Shown here in pieces: positions 36,804 through 48,108 of a stretch of DNA of 64,000 nt (positions are counted from its first letter, which is position 1; each line of letters begins with the position of its first letter). A program made the translations under genes and the position numbers. The stretch is from Bufo bufo. Its lineage: Eukaryota > Chordata > Amphibia > Anura > Bufonidae. The notes below the pieces were generated by a model that saw only the letters and a list, made by a program, of their open reading frames with translations, was not told the DNA's origin and ran no database searches. The DNA lies in contig NC_053390.1 in assembly GCF_905171765.1 (NCBI RefSeq), positions 308,702,984 through 308,766,983 on the forward strand, read 5' to 3'.

Positions 36804-38119
36804 TTAACATGGGTTTCCTCAGGGTTAAAATACTACTCAAATTCCAAAATAGGTATTTTACTGTGTAGAATGTAAATAAATGTAATGATTTACAAATCTC
36901 ATAGACCCATATTTTATTCACAATAGATCATAGAACACGTATCAGATGTTCAAAGAGACTTTTTACTATTTCACGAAAAAAAATTACTTGAACTTGATGA
37001 CAGCAATGCATTTCCAAAAAAGTTGGTCCAGGGCCATGTCTACCATTGAGTAACATCCTCTCTTCTTTTAACAGTCTGTAAACGTCTGGGAAGTAAGGAG
37101 AGTTAAATCTTGTCCCATTTTCGTCTGATGTAGGATTCTGGCTGTTCAACAGTCCTGGGTCTTCTTTGCTGGATTTTTCATTTCATGATGCGCCAAATGA
37201 TTTCTACTGGTGAAAGGTCTGGACTGCAGAAGGACCAGTTGAGCACCCAGACTCTTCTTCTGTAAGCATGCTGTTGCGATGGATGCAGTATGCGGTTTAC
37301 ACTGTCTTGCTGAAATATGCAAGGCCTTCCCTGAAAGAACTATCTGGATGGGAGCCTATGTTGTTCTAAGACCTCTGTCTACTGTTCAGCACTGATAGTG
37401 CCTCTCCTCATGTGTAAGCTGCCCACACCATAGACAATAATACAATCTCATACCATCGGAGATGCAGGTTTAACTGTGTGCTGATAACAAGCTGGATGGT
37501 CCCTCTCCTCTTGAGTGTACAGAACCCGGCGTATGTGGTTCCCAAAAAGAATTTCACATTTTGATTGATCTGATCACAGAACAGTTTTCCATTTTGCCTC
37601 AGTCTATTTTAAATGAGGTTTGACCGAGAGATGATGGGGGCATTTCTGGATTGTGTTGACATATGACCTTTTCTTTGCTCAATAACGCTTTAACTTGCAT
37701 TTGTGGATTGCACAGTGAACTGTGCTCACAGACAATGATTTCTGGAAGTGTTCCTGAGCCCATCCTGAGCCAGCACAGAATCATGTCTGATTTTAAAGAG
37801 GCTCTGTCACCAGGATCAACCCCATTAAACCAGACATACTGCCCGTTAGGGCTCATCATGCTGATTAAATCTATACCTTTATTTTGTCTGTACAATAAAC
37901 AGCTGCAGAGATATCTGTGTTTTTATTCATATGCAAAATGTTTTTTTGCTAAAACCTATTACCTATTAATTCATAGACACAATATATGATTATAAAGAAA
38001 ACAGTAATATTTATTAGCTTTCTAAAAAAACAACATTATTCTCAATATAATAAGGACATAGACTTTGCTTACGGGAAAAATGTGGAAGAAAACAAATATC
38101 TTAAGAAAGAATTTTGATG

Positions 38120-38200
38120 TGTCTCCCAAGATTCAAACCTGGGATCTCTAGACGCAAAAACAATCATTTAACCACCAAGCTATAGCATTACCACATAAAG
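38120..38200 (-). repeat. tRNA-like segment (box A and box B) inside the TTAA element
   Basis: On the minus strand a box-A-like TAGCTTGGTGGTTA is followed about 35 bases later by a box-B-like GGTTTGAATCTTGG that can form a T-arm (CCAGG/CTTGG). The acceptor stem does not pair, so it is not a functional tRNA gene. It is bracketed by inverted copies of AGACACAATATATGATTATA (37976 and 38250 regions). Confidence 0.4.
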
Positions 38201-38454
38201 GTGTGTATTTTTACCATGCTTAGAAGCTGACCCATATTACTGGTGTCTTTATAATCATATATTGTGTCTGCGAATAAAGCAGTAATATGTATATTAGCTT
38301 TCTGAACAGATCTTAATGTGGTGAAGCTATAGTACATAGTGTATATGATATTTACATGCTAGCACACAGATCTTGGACACCATGTCAATCAATGGGAGTC
38401 AATCAAGTTTTTAACAACAGGTTCCCTACTTATCGACAGACAGGTGGCATCACG

Positions 38455-38625
38455 ACACATGTTTACATATACATACACCATATATATGCAACACACATAC
38501 ACATAAATACACCATATACATGGTACACATACATAAATACACCATATATATGCAACACACATAAATACACCATATACATGGTACACATACACAAATACAC
38601 CATATATACACTACACACACATACC
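38455..38625. repeat. minisatellite, about 30-40 bp units rich in CACATA
   Basis: Units such as ACACCATATATATGCAACAC and ACACCATATACATGGTACAC alternate several times. Open frames on both strands here are products of the repeat. Confidence 0.8.
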
Positions 38626-39367
38626 ACCCAATTAAGGAGCTAAACTATAAGCGGCACGCAAAGTAATGGAAATGAACATCTCCAGCTGCCCTGCCATCGC
38701 CAGAGCACCGGATCAGAACTCAGCCAGAAACACGGTTCTCCTATCCAGTTGTAATTTTAACAAACGTAACTGGAGAACTAGAGGGAACTGACTGAATCCC
38801 ATGCCTAGAGGGGGGCATGTACAGAGCACAGGGAGTGTTACAAGGCATTGGTCAGATGATTCAGCCCCACCTCTGAGTGCTCTAAATTCTCATTTACATG
38901 TGAATAAAAACGCTGATTTCTCTGCAACCGTTTATCATATAAAAGAAAGAAAGTTTTAATCAGCATGAGGAGCCCTACCAGGCAGTATGTCTGGTTTATT
39001 AGGGTTGATCCTGGTGACAGAGCCTCTTTAATGCAGTGCCACCTGAGGGCCCATATATCATGAGCACCCAATATTGATCACTGGTCTTCTCCCATGCGTA
39101 CATGGATTTCTCCAGATTCTCTGAATCTTTTGATGATATTATGTACCGTGGATGGCGGGATATTTAAGGTCTGCGCAATTTTACATTGAAGAACATTTTT
39201 CTGAAATTGTTCCACAATTTTTAGACACAGTTTTTCAGATTGGTGAACCTCTGCCCATCTTTGCTACTGAGAGACTCTGCCTCTATGACACTCTCTTTTT
39301 ATACCCAGTAATGTGACTTTGTGAGTTTCACACTAGCGCTCAGAGATAGGTAAGGCCGTGGTATTTG

Positions 39368-39741
39368 ATTAAATAGATGATAGGAATAGCTCACTTCTAT
39401 ACGATTAGGGCCAGGTGCTCAAGTCCAGATAACTGTATCACCCGTACAGGAAAAAATATTGGAAATAAATAGTTGGACTGGACTGGCACTCTGTATGTAT
39501 GGCGTAATATGAATAGAATATGATAAAATATAGTAAAATACTATTAAATATGAATAAGTAATGTATTGCAGCGATATATTTTATAGTGTTTTTTATCGTT
39601 ATTAAATTGTGTGATCACTTTATATTGTATGTATCGTATTTATACATTACTTATTCATATTTAATAGTATTTTACTATATTTTATCATATTCTATTCATA
39701 TTACGCCATACATACAGAGTGCCAGTCCAGTCCAACTATTT
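39368..39741. mobile_element. inverted-repeat retroelement insert with 17-bp target duplication
   Basis: The 17-bp sequence TAAGGCCGTGGTATTTG occurs at 39351-39367 and 39741-39757 on the two sides. Inside, 39467-39560 and 39645-39737 are inverted copies (TAGTTGGACTGGACTGGCAC and complement). A long, variable target duplication suggests target-primed retrotransposition (LINE or Penelope-like) rather than a DNA transposon. The element class is inferred. Confidence 0.6.
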
Positions 39742-40008
39742 AAGGCCGTGGTATTTGTCTGGCCGATTCTCGGCATATTTGCCAGGTTGTGTCCGAATCT
39801 CTGCTGGTCCCCATTATAGTGAACGGGGCCAGCAGGCATTCAGGTGTCATAATGTCATATTATATCATATCCCTGTATCACAGCACAATATAGGAGTCAG
39901 TACAGCCCATATCTACTGACATAAGTGAACCCCTTTATTTCACAGAGATTTATTTTTTTATGTTAACACAGTTTATAAGGAGCAGCGCAATATTTGTGCA
40001 TTTTACCC

Positions 40009-40042
40009 CTGAGGAAGCCACTGTTAGGTGGCGATACACGTT
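40009..40042 (+). ncRNA. degenerate hammerhead ribozyme-like motif
   Basis: CTGAGGA (40009-40015), a 5-bp stem GCCAC/GTGGC with a 6-base loop (40017-40032), then GATA where an active hammerhead needs GAAA (40033-40036), and CACGTT. The core substitution and absence of a pairing stem I predict an inactive relic. Confidence 0.4.
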
Positions 40043-40274
40043 GAGCTCTGTCCAGAAGCCCCCTTGGTTTCCCTTGGGTACCAGCAACACATTGGTGATA
40101 ACTTTATGGTTATATTATTTTTGTATGCGTTTTTTGTTAAACATTGATTTTTACTTTTGTAGTTATTTCATTTTGTTGTTCCTTTATTCTATCTATTTTT
40201 CTGGTACACTCCAAAACTGGCTTAGCTTCCCCCTATACATTGTTTCAGGGTGGGGGGCTGTGGAGTCAGAGACT

Positions 40275-41220
40275 TACAGTACAGACCAAAAGTTTGGACA
40301 CACCTTCTCATTCAAAGAGTTTTCTTTATTTTCATGACTATGAAAATTGTAGATTCACACTGAAGGGATCAAAACTATGAATTAACATAGTGGAATTATA
40401 TACATAACAAACAAGTGTGAAACAACTGAAAATATGTCATATTCTAGGTTCTTCAAAGTAGCCACCTTTTGCTTTGATTACTGCTTTGCACACTCTTGGC
40501 ATTCTCTTGATGAGCTTCAAGAGGTAGTCCCCTGAAATGGTTTTCACTTCACAGGTGTGCCCTGTCAGGTTTAATAAGTGGGATTTCTTGCCTTATAAAT
40601 GGGGTTGGGACCATCAGTTGCATTGAGGAGAAGTCAGGTGGATACACAGCTGATAGTCCTACTGAATAGACTGTTAGAATTTGTATTATGGCAAGAAAAA
40701 AGCAGCTAAGTAAAGAAAAACGAGTGGCCATCATTACTTTAAGAAATGAAGGTCAGTCAGTCAGTCAGCCGAAAAATTGGGAAAACTTTGAAAGTAAGGG
40801 CTATTTGACCATGAAGGAGAGTGATGGGATGCTGTGCCAGATGACCTGGCCTCCACAGTCACCGGACCTGAACCCAATCAAGATGGTTTGGGGTGAGCTG
40901 GACCGCAGAGTGAAGGCAAAAGGGCCAACAAGTGCTAAGCATCTCTGGGTACTCCTTCAAGACTGTTGGAAGACCATTTCAGGGGACTACCTCTTGAAGC
41001 TCATCAAGAGAATGCCAAGAGTGTGCAAAGCAGTAATCAAAGCAAAAGGTGGCTACTTTGAAGAACCTAGAATATGACATATTTTCAGTTGTTTCACACT
41101 TGTTTGTTATGTATATAATTCCACATGTGTTAATTCATAGTTTTGATGCCTTCATAGTCATGAAAATAAAGAAAAGTCTTTGAATGAGAAGGTGTGTCCA
41201 AACTTTTGGTCTGTACTGTA
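40275..41220 (+). mobile_element. internally deleted Tc1-like element, complete copy (946 bp)
   Basis: It starts TACAGTACAGACCAAAAGTT at 40275 and ends with the complement at 41220. The transposase start and the C-terminal part remain, but the middle with two catalytic Asp residues is gone. A near-identical copy with the same deletion junction is at 63085-64000. It is non-autonomous, presumably moved in trans. Confidence 0.88.
40688..41077 (+). pseudogene. fusion remnant of a Tc1-like transposase (N-terminus joined to C-terminus)
   Basis: The first about 25 residues (MARKKQLSKEKRVAIITLRN) are the start of the helix-turn-helix domain. After the deletion junction the frame resumes at [20 protein letters not shown], normally the third catalytic motif, here with Lys in place of Glu (the second copy keeps Glu). 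The first two Asp residues are deleted, so there is no catalytic function. A 4-base GTCA repeat expansion near the junction changes the frame relative to the second copy. Confidence 0.8.
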
Positions 41221-41509
41221 TGTTCATTTGAAATAAATTACCTATACTCATATTACTGATGGTAACACGATAAACATAGTAACTCTTTCAACAGACATTT
41301 TTCTTATTTAACAACACAGAATAAGTTGTGAAACCGGTGCAAAACGGTCAGATGTGTTGTAATTTCTTTAATGATGTAGTGATTACCTCACATTACAGAC
41401 CTCAGCTACTTGCATTTATTGTACAACTTCATTAGGCTTATTTTGCCCATAACAATTAATTCCTGAATGAGAGGTCAGAACTGATGCATGCCTGCGCTCT
41501 AGATTACCT

Positions 41510-42661
41510 ACGCCATACATGCATGTGTATAATGTAATGGGAGTAAAAGCTGTTGGCCAAAGAGAGTTAAGTCAAAATATTATTCAGAAAAGGGTAATCC
41601 TAAAACATAACATTTATTAATAATGCAGATAAAATATATAATGTCCTAAATATAGTGTGCAAAGACAAACATTGGGATAGAGGGTAGTGGACCCCCAATT
41701 AGTACAATAATTAATATCCCAAATGAAAAACATACAAAGAATAAAGTGCACGGCGGCACTAGTAACCAGCAAGTCCTACCGGTACCAAGGGGCGGTCACC
41801 AGATCCTTCACCACAAGCTGTATTCGTGATGTACCCATCTAAGGATGATGTCCAGTAGACAAAAAGATGGCAGTAATACACAGCCTTAGCGTCCCATGTG
41901 CAGGCATATTTATCTTTATTCTGCACCACCTTTTACCGCTTAACTTTGAGGTTGCCCCTGGAGGGTTCCACCATCTTGGCATACCTCTTGACCAGCTGAC
42001 TTATCACGTCAACTTGCGGTTTGGGATTAATGATTCATCTAAGGATTGATCCCTAGTACCTATTCCATCTCCCCTGATGAACTGCTTTTTGTCCTGGCAG
42101 TGAAACATGTGTGTAGGGAGTGTTTCATGTATATTTAGGGACATATAGATTTTTAGACTAAGGGACAGGTTCCGGACGGGGTCGTCCTTGTTAGGACGAG
42201 TGCCCTGTGGTCAGGCTGCTACTCATTATCTAGTATTAGGGCTGAACGGCTAGACAGCCATAGGGCTTGAACAGGGACCCTACATAGCTGTGTATTACTG
42301 CCATCTTTTTGTCTACTGGACATCATCCTTAGATGGGTACATCACGAATACAGCTTGTGGTGAAGGATCTGGTGACCGTCCCTTGGTACCGGTAGGACTT
42401 GCTGGTTACTAGTGCCGCCGTGCACTTTATTCTTTGTATGTTTTTCATTTGGGATATTAATTATTGTAGTAATTGCGGGTCCACTACCCTCTATCCCAAT
42501 GTTTGTCTTTGCACACTATATTTAGGACATTATATATTTAATCTCCATTATTAATAAATGTTATGTTTTAGGATTACCCTTTTCTGAATATTATTTTGCC
42601 CATACTCTCTTTGGCCAACAGCTTTTACTCCCAATACATTATACACATGCATGTATGGCGT
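41510..42661. mobile_element. foldback element with 375-bp arms and a ribozyme-bearing loop
   Basis: The left arm (41510-41884) and right arm (42287-42661) are inverted copies of equal length, with only a few differences; over the inner 135 bases I find one mismatch. The 402-bp loop (41885-42286) contains a complete hammerhead ribozyme motif at 42069-42120. No open frame of note. Inverted pseudo-LTR arms with a hammerhead are known from Penelope-like retroelements; the assignment here is an inference. Confidence 0.75.
42069..42120 (+). ncRNA. type I hammerhead ribozyme motif
   Basis: All core parts are in order: stem I 5' strand CTCCC (42069-42073), CTGATGA (42074-42080), stem II ACTGC/GCAGT with an 11-base loop (42081-42101), GAAA (42102-42105), a short stem III closed by C42106-G42113 and A42107-T42112, the UA cleavage dinucleotide (42114-42115), and stem I 3' strand GGGAG (42116-42120), which pairs fully with CTCCC. 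Self-cleavage is predicted after A42115. Very short stem III is typical of hammerheads in Penelope-like and other retroelements. Activity was not tested. Confidence 0.75.
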
Positions 42662-42830
42662 GGTGGAACAAGCATGTGTTCCCAGTAGAAAGAGGTGGAG
42701 GAAACCACTGTCAGACTCCTATGTCAGTGGCTTAGTTCTCTGAGAACAAAAGGACTGGTCTGTTGAAATCCAACTTGCCCGATCCTTATCTTTCCCAGAA
42801 TCTGCTTTTGGGGGAGAATTGGGAGGCCCC

Positions 42831-45640
42831 CAGGGGCGTAGCTAGAAATGACTGGGCCCCATAGCAAAAAATTTTTATGGGCCCCCCCCCTCCCGGATCT
42901 CCCATGTGTGTTTTGCGGATCCGCGAATCCGCAAAACACAGACACCGGCAATGTGCGTTCCACATTTTGTGGACCGCACATCGCCGACACTATATAGAAA
43001 ATGCCTTTTCTTGTCCGCAATTGCGGACAAGAATAGGACATGTTCAATTTTTTTCGGGAACGCAATTGCGGACCCGGAAGTGCAGATCCGCAATTGCGGA
43101 TGCGGGCAGGACATAGTGTGTCCCCATAGAAATGAATGGGTCCGCAATTCCGTTCTGCAAAATGTGGAACCCCTACACCATGCAGTACAGAATGCATTAT
43201 AAAATCCATACCCCATGCCATACAATATAGTTCATAAACCATGCTGTACACAGTATAATCCATACACCATGCCATACACAGTATAATCCATACGCCATGC
43301 CGTACAATATACACAATAACCCCACAGTGTAGTTGTTATACTAAATATTTACCGGCCTGGTGTATGGATTATAATGTATATTGTACCGCATGGTGCAGGG
43401 ATTATACTGTATACTGTAGTCATCTATAGTGCCAGATGCAGACACAGACAGCAGAGGGCCCCTGTGCAAAAAAACGTGCCTGGGCCCCCCACCCCCATGC
43501 CAAATTCTCAAACTATTCTATTCTAACATTACATACAGCAATACATAACATACAGGGTAAGGCTATTTTCACACCTGTGGCAGTACGATCCGGCCAACTA
43601 ATCCGGCAGAAAATGCAAGGAATCGACTGGACACAAAGCACAGCATGCAGCGGTTTATGTCCCCCTGATTCTCTGCATTTTTGCCAGATTGTGGCCAGAT
43701 CTCTGCCGTACCCCATTATAGTTAATGGGGCCGGCGGACATTCTGTCTGCATCCAGCAGTGCCGGATCCAATGAATTCTCAGCTGGAACAGCCTGCCAGG
43801 ATCACTAACGCAGTAGCCTAATACAGCGCCCCATACATCTTATATCCAGTGACGTCTCCTCTGATGTAGATGTTCTCTTTCTTCATCTTCTCCATTCAGA
43901 CCAGACCACCGTGATAATTTCTTTCAGCCATCTCACGTTTGACAGACATCTTAGTTTCCTACTTTTCCATCATCCTCCAATTAACATCCCATCATCCACC
44001 CCCAATACTGAGAAGCTGTTCTCCCCAAAACTATACTGCAAAAAGAACTGTGCTAAGCTGATGCTGTGCCAGGGTGCCCCCACAGTAATTGTGCTCCCAA
44101 AGTCCCAACAATAGTAATTATTTCTTTGCCAGAGTGCATTTAGTAGTAATAGTGCTCCTACAGTGCCCCCAACAGTAATTGTGTCCCACAAGTAATAATG
44201 CTCCCATAGTCCCCCAGTTGTAATAAAGCCCACCATAATGCCCCGATAGTGATAATTCTCTTTATAATGTGTGACAGTAGAACCCCCCCACCCCCTTATA
44301 ATGTGCACCGGTACAAAAAATGCCCCGTTGTGTGGCAGTAAAAAAAGAAATACCTCCTCTTAGTGCCCCCAGTAGAGCCAATGTCCCCAGAGTACCCTCA
44401 TATGTTCCAATGACCCGTACTGTGTGCCACTACAAAAAACACTTAGTGCCACCAGTTGAGCTTAGGTGCCCATAGTGACCTTATAATTTGTGCCAGTATA
44501 AAATACTTCTATATAGTCCCCCCAGAAGATGCCCCCATAGTGCTCCTTCCCCGTCTCCATAGTGCCCTCCATAATGTGGCACTATAAAATGCCCCTATAG
44601 ACCGCCCCACATAGATGCCTCCAATAATGCTTCTTTCCTCCCTTCCCCATAGTGGCACCAGTATTAAATGCCCCTATATAATGCCCTCATAGTGCTCTTG
44701 TCCCCCACTTCTCCATAGTGCCCCCCTATAATACGTGCCAGTATATAGGGCCCCCAGTAGATACCCCCATAGTGCTCCTTCCCCTCTTCTCCATAGTGCC
44801 CCCCATAATGTGCCAGTATATAGGGCCCTCATAGTGCTTCCCCTCTTCTCCATAGTGCCCCCCATAATGTGCCAGTATATAGGGCCACCATAGTGCTTCC
44901 CCTTTTCTCCATAGTGCCCCCCCTTATGTTGTGCCAGTATATAGGGCCCCCATAGTGCTTCCCCTCTTCTCCATAGTGCCCCTGTATTGTGCCAGTATAT
45001 AGGGCCCCATAGTGCTTCCCCTATTCTCCATAGTGCCCCCGTATTGTGCCAGTATATAGGGTATAGGGCCCCATAGTGCTTCCCCTCTTCTCCATAGTGC
45101 CCCCCCATATTGTGCCAGTATATAGGCCCCTCCATATTGTGCCAGTATATAGGGCCCCATAGTGCCCCCCCATATTGTGCCAGTATATAGGGCCCCATAG
45201 TGCTTCCCCTCTTCTTCATAGTGCCCCCCCATATTGTGCCAGTATATAGGGCCCCCCCATATTTTGCCAGTATATATGGCCCCAATAGTGCTTCCCCTCT
45301 TCTCCATAGTGCCCCCCATATTGTGCCAGTATATAGGGACCCCCCATTTTGTGCCAGTATATATGGCCCCAATAGTGCTTCCCCTCTTCTCCATAGTGCC
45401 GACCCCCCCCCCATATTGTGCCAGTATATAGGGCCCCCACCCCCCTTCTTGCCACAGTATAGTATAAAATTAAATAATAAAAACAATAAACTCATATACT
45501 TACCTCCATGCTGCTGTCAGCGATGCGATGCAGGCCTCTTCCGGCCTGTGTCCCGCGCTGCACGGCTCAGGCGGCGCGATGACATCATCGCTCCGCCTGC
45601 ACCGGCCTCTGATATGCTACAGGCCTAGTGCCTGTAGCCT
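42831..45640. mobile_element. large hAT-type MITE relative, right end not found
   Basis: The left end CAGGGGCGTAGCTAGAAATG (42831) is of the CAGGGGCG hAT family. Inside are CGG-rich hairpins (42900-43150), a tandem block of about 28-bp CCATGCCATACACAGTATAAT units (43185-43320) and a long minisatellite (44050-45440). No matching right end or GAGGCCCC duplication was found. Confidence 0.45.
44050..45440. repeat. minisatellite, TGCCAGTATATAGGGCCCC units
   Basis: Units of roughly 55-60 bases combining GTGCCAGTATATAGGGCCC and CTTCCCCTCTTCTCCATAGT repeat many times. Copies are homogeneous at 44690-45440 and increasingly diverged to the left. The 273-residue minus-strand frame (44674-45495) is an artefact of this array. 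Confidence 0.9.
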
Positions 45641-45796
45641 ATCAGAGGAACGGGCAAGGGAGACGCCTCTCCCCTGCTCCATTCATCTGTATCGCTGTCC
45701 TGAGGACGGCGATACAGATGAATATGGAGATGAGCGCTTCCACAATGGAAGCGCTCAAATTGGCAGATTCATACAACATACATCTAATATGTACGG

Positions 45797-46109
45797 CAGT
45801 GACGTAGCTATAGAGGAAGCAGGGGAAGCGGCTGCTTTGGGGCCCTGACCCAGAAGGGGCCCATCCAGGAGGAGGAGGACTAAAAGATTTTGTCAGGGCC
45901 CCCTCAACAGTATTACACAATGAAATTATATAAAGTGACAGTATAAAAACGGATGGAACAGCTGCTGGGCCTGGTCTGAGAGAGCGATCTTTACTAGCCA
46001 AAGAAATAGGGGTGGCATGAAAGGAAGGGGTTGCAAAAAAGTTACTGGGGAAGGGGGGCCCTATTCAAGAATTTGCTGTGGGGCCCAGTCATTTCTAGCT
46101 ACGCCACTG
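45797..46109. mobile_element. hAT-type MITE (313 bp), 8-bp target duplication ATGTACGG
   Basis: The ends CAGTGACGTAGCTA and TAGCTACGCCACTG are inverted. ATGTACGG occurs at 45789-45796 and 46110-46117. Inverted-orientation relative of 33238-33559. Confidence 0.9.
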
Positions 46110-46325
46110 ATGTACGGTCAGCTTTAGGACACTTTCACACACTCAGCATTTGGCAGTATTTTTCATCACTAGTAGGTCCAAACATAGAGTAGGTGCAAAT
46201 CTTTTCATTATACTTTTCCCTTTTGGGTCCACTCCTGGTTTTGGCTCATAAACACTGATGCAAAATAGTTACCAAATATTTACTGTGTGAAAGTGGCCTA
46301 ACAGTGTTCATACACGTAATAGTTT

Positions 46326-46985
46326 AAGGATCCATTCACACATCCGTAGAATGGGTCCAAATGGATGCGGACAGCACACAGTGTGCTATCCGCATCCGCA
46401 TTTCTGAAGCGTGCCCCCGATCTTCCGGTCCGTGGCTCCGGAAAAAAATAGAACATGTCCTATTCTTGTCCGCAATTAGCAGTTCTATGGAGGTGCCGGC
46501 CGGGTGTATTGCGGATAATTAGCAGCAATTTGGAGATTAATTCTTCACTACTATACAAGGGAATTTTTTTGCGGCTTGGATGCGGACCTATTCACTTCAA
46601 TAGGGCACCAAAAGATGTGGACAGCACTCAGTGTGTTGTCCGCATCCATACCTCCGTTCCAAGGCCAGGCAAACAAAAATAGAACATGTCCTATTCTTCT
46701 CCGTATAACGGACAAGGATAGGACTGGTCTGTTGAGGGCCAGACCTTCCGTTCCGTAAAATACGGAACGCATATGGCCGGTATCCGTGCTTTGCAGATCC
46801 GCAATTTGCAAACCGTAAAACATGGTATGGCCATGTGCATCGACCCTAAGGGTGCATACACAAGACCGTATGTATTTTGCAGTCCGCAAAACGCGAATCC
46901 GCAAAAAATACAGATGGCGTCCTTGTGACGTCTGTGTTGCGGATCGGATACGGACTAAAAATATAGTCGTGTGAATGGAGCCTTA
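46326..46985. mobile_element. two adjacent AGGGCTC-family MITEs
   Basis: The first runs from AAGGATCCATTCACACATCC (46326) to about 46849; the second from AGGGTGCATACACAAGACCG (46850) to GTCGTGTGAATGGAGCCTT (46985). Both contain GCGGACC / GTCCGC motifs and TCCTATTCTTGTCCGC. Confidence 0.55.
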
Positions 46986-47820
46986 TTCCCAAGTCAGTGT
47001 TTTGGTCAGTAATTTCCATCAGTAATTATGAGCCAAAACCAGGAGTGGAGCCTCCCCAGAGATAAGGTCTAAGGGCTGATTCACACAGCCGTTGGTCAGC
47101 CGTGCCCATATTGTGGCCCGCAAACAGGATGGGTCCAGAATCCGGAAGTTCGTTGTGGAACGGAGGCACGGAAGCACTACGGAGTGAGCGCAGTGACGTC
47201 ACCAAAGGTCCTTTTCCTCCCAGGTCATCAAAGAAGAAGAAAGAAGACGAGCCGGGCAGTGCGAACAAGTGGATCAGGTGAGTTTAATTTAAAAAAAAAT
47301 TTTAACCCCTCCAGCCCTATTGTACTATGCATTCTGTATTAAGAATGCTATTATTTTCCCTTATAACCATGTTATAAGGTAAAATTATAAAATCTACACA
47401 ACACCAATCCCAAACCCGAACTTCTGTGAAGAAGTCCGGGTTTGGGTTTGGGTACCAAACATGCCGATTAAAGCGCTTTGCATTAGCGTGGAAAAATCGC
47501 GCTTTTTCCCGCAACGCACCCGCATCTTTTCCCGCAACACCCGTGTGAACCCAGCCTTAGTCTCTATCTGCTTGACAGAAATGAAGGTACAACCTGAGGA
47601 GACTCTCTGGGGGAATATTTCATTCTCCCCACACCACTTTTCTGGCGTAAAAAAGTTGTAAACCATGTATTTGCACATTTTTAAACACCACTGTGACAAT
47701 GGTGTTTCTATGCTGCCCTAGCCACTTTCCAAAAAAAGAGGGGTGGTGATGGCAGAGATGAGGAGGGGCCAGCGGGCCCTTCACATTTAGCTTCATTTAT
47801 ACAAGTTTTCTGGGGTAAAT
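46986..47820. other. no gene recognised
   Basis: A purine-rich run GAAGAAGAAAGAAGAAGA lies near 47229-47250. Small open frames on both strands are shadows with no family motif. Confidence 0.35.
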
Positions 47821-48108
47821 CAGGGGCTAATTGGCCATAGACCTTACAGGAAATTTCCCGGTGGGCTGATGCCCAGGGGGCTGCCTGGGCCCTCCTCACG
47901 GCCGGCCAGTGGAGAATTTTGGGGATGTATTTTGTGCTGTTGGCAGTATTTTGTGATGGACTATGGTATTTGGCTCTGTTTGGGTGGTAGAATGTGCCAC
48001 AATATGGTATTGCTGGCCCTGCCTTCCATCAATTTGGACCCAACTACAAAACAGGGCCACTATTAGTATTTTTTTCCAGGGCCACTTTAAGTTCCCAGTC
48101 CGCCCCTG
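47821..48108. mobile_element. hAT-type MITE (288 bp), 8-bp target duplication GGGTAAAT
   Basis: The ends CAGGGGCTAATTGG and CCCAGTCCGCCCCTG are inverted relatives. GGGTAAAT flanks it perfectly at 47813-47820 and 48109-48116. No coding capacity. Confidence 0.88.

Larger units (their letters stand above)
37797..39027. mobile_element. TTAA element (1231 bp) inserted in the Tc1 relic
   Basis: TTAA at 37793-37796 and 39028-39031 flank inverted ends AGAGGCTCTGTCACCAGGAT and its complement; the inverted similarity extends about 80 bases, including CAGACATACTGCC. Inside are a tRNA-like segment (38120-38200) and an ACAC/ATAC minisatellite (38455-38625). Confidence 0.88.
37000..39290 (-). pseudogene. 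Tc1-like transposase pseudogene, interrupted and heavily decayed
   Basis: The N-terminal helix-turn-helix part is readable on the minus strand at about 39070-39290 (LKIVEQFQKN..., IIKRFRESGEI). The catalytic part is at about 37030-37790, with many stops and frameshifts. The two parts are separated by the 1231-bp TTAA element. The catalytic residues are no longer all readable. Identity rests on matching conserved stretches in several frames. Confidence 0.65.
36831..39312 (-). mobile_element. Tc1-like transposon relic, split by a TTAA element
   Basis: The left end (TACTACTCAAATTCC...) and the subterminal AATGATTTACAAATCTCATA match a Tc1-type family common in fish and amphibians. The body carries a minus-strand transposase relic. 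Removing the insert at 37797-39027 restores continuity. The far end beyond about 39312 is missing. Confidence 0.7.

Noticed and set aside
38120..38200. Functional tRNA gene
   Set aside because: Acceptor stem does not pair and the D-arm is irregular; kept only as a tRNA-like relic.
44674..45495. 273-residue minus-strand open frame
   Set aside because: It is a translation of the TGCCAGTATATAGGGCCCC minisatellite; all three frames of the array are similarly open.
42831..45640. hAT element with both ends and target duplication
   Set aside because: Only the left end is visible; no GAGGCCCC repeat or CGCCCCTG end was found in the right place.
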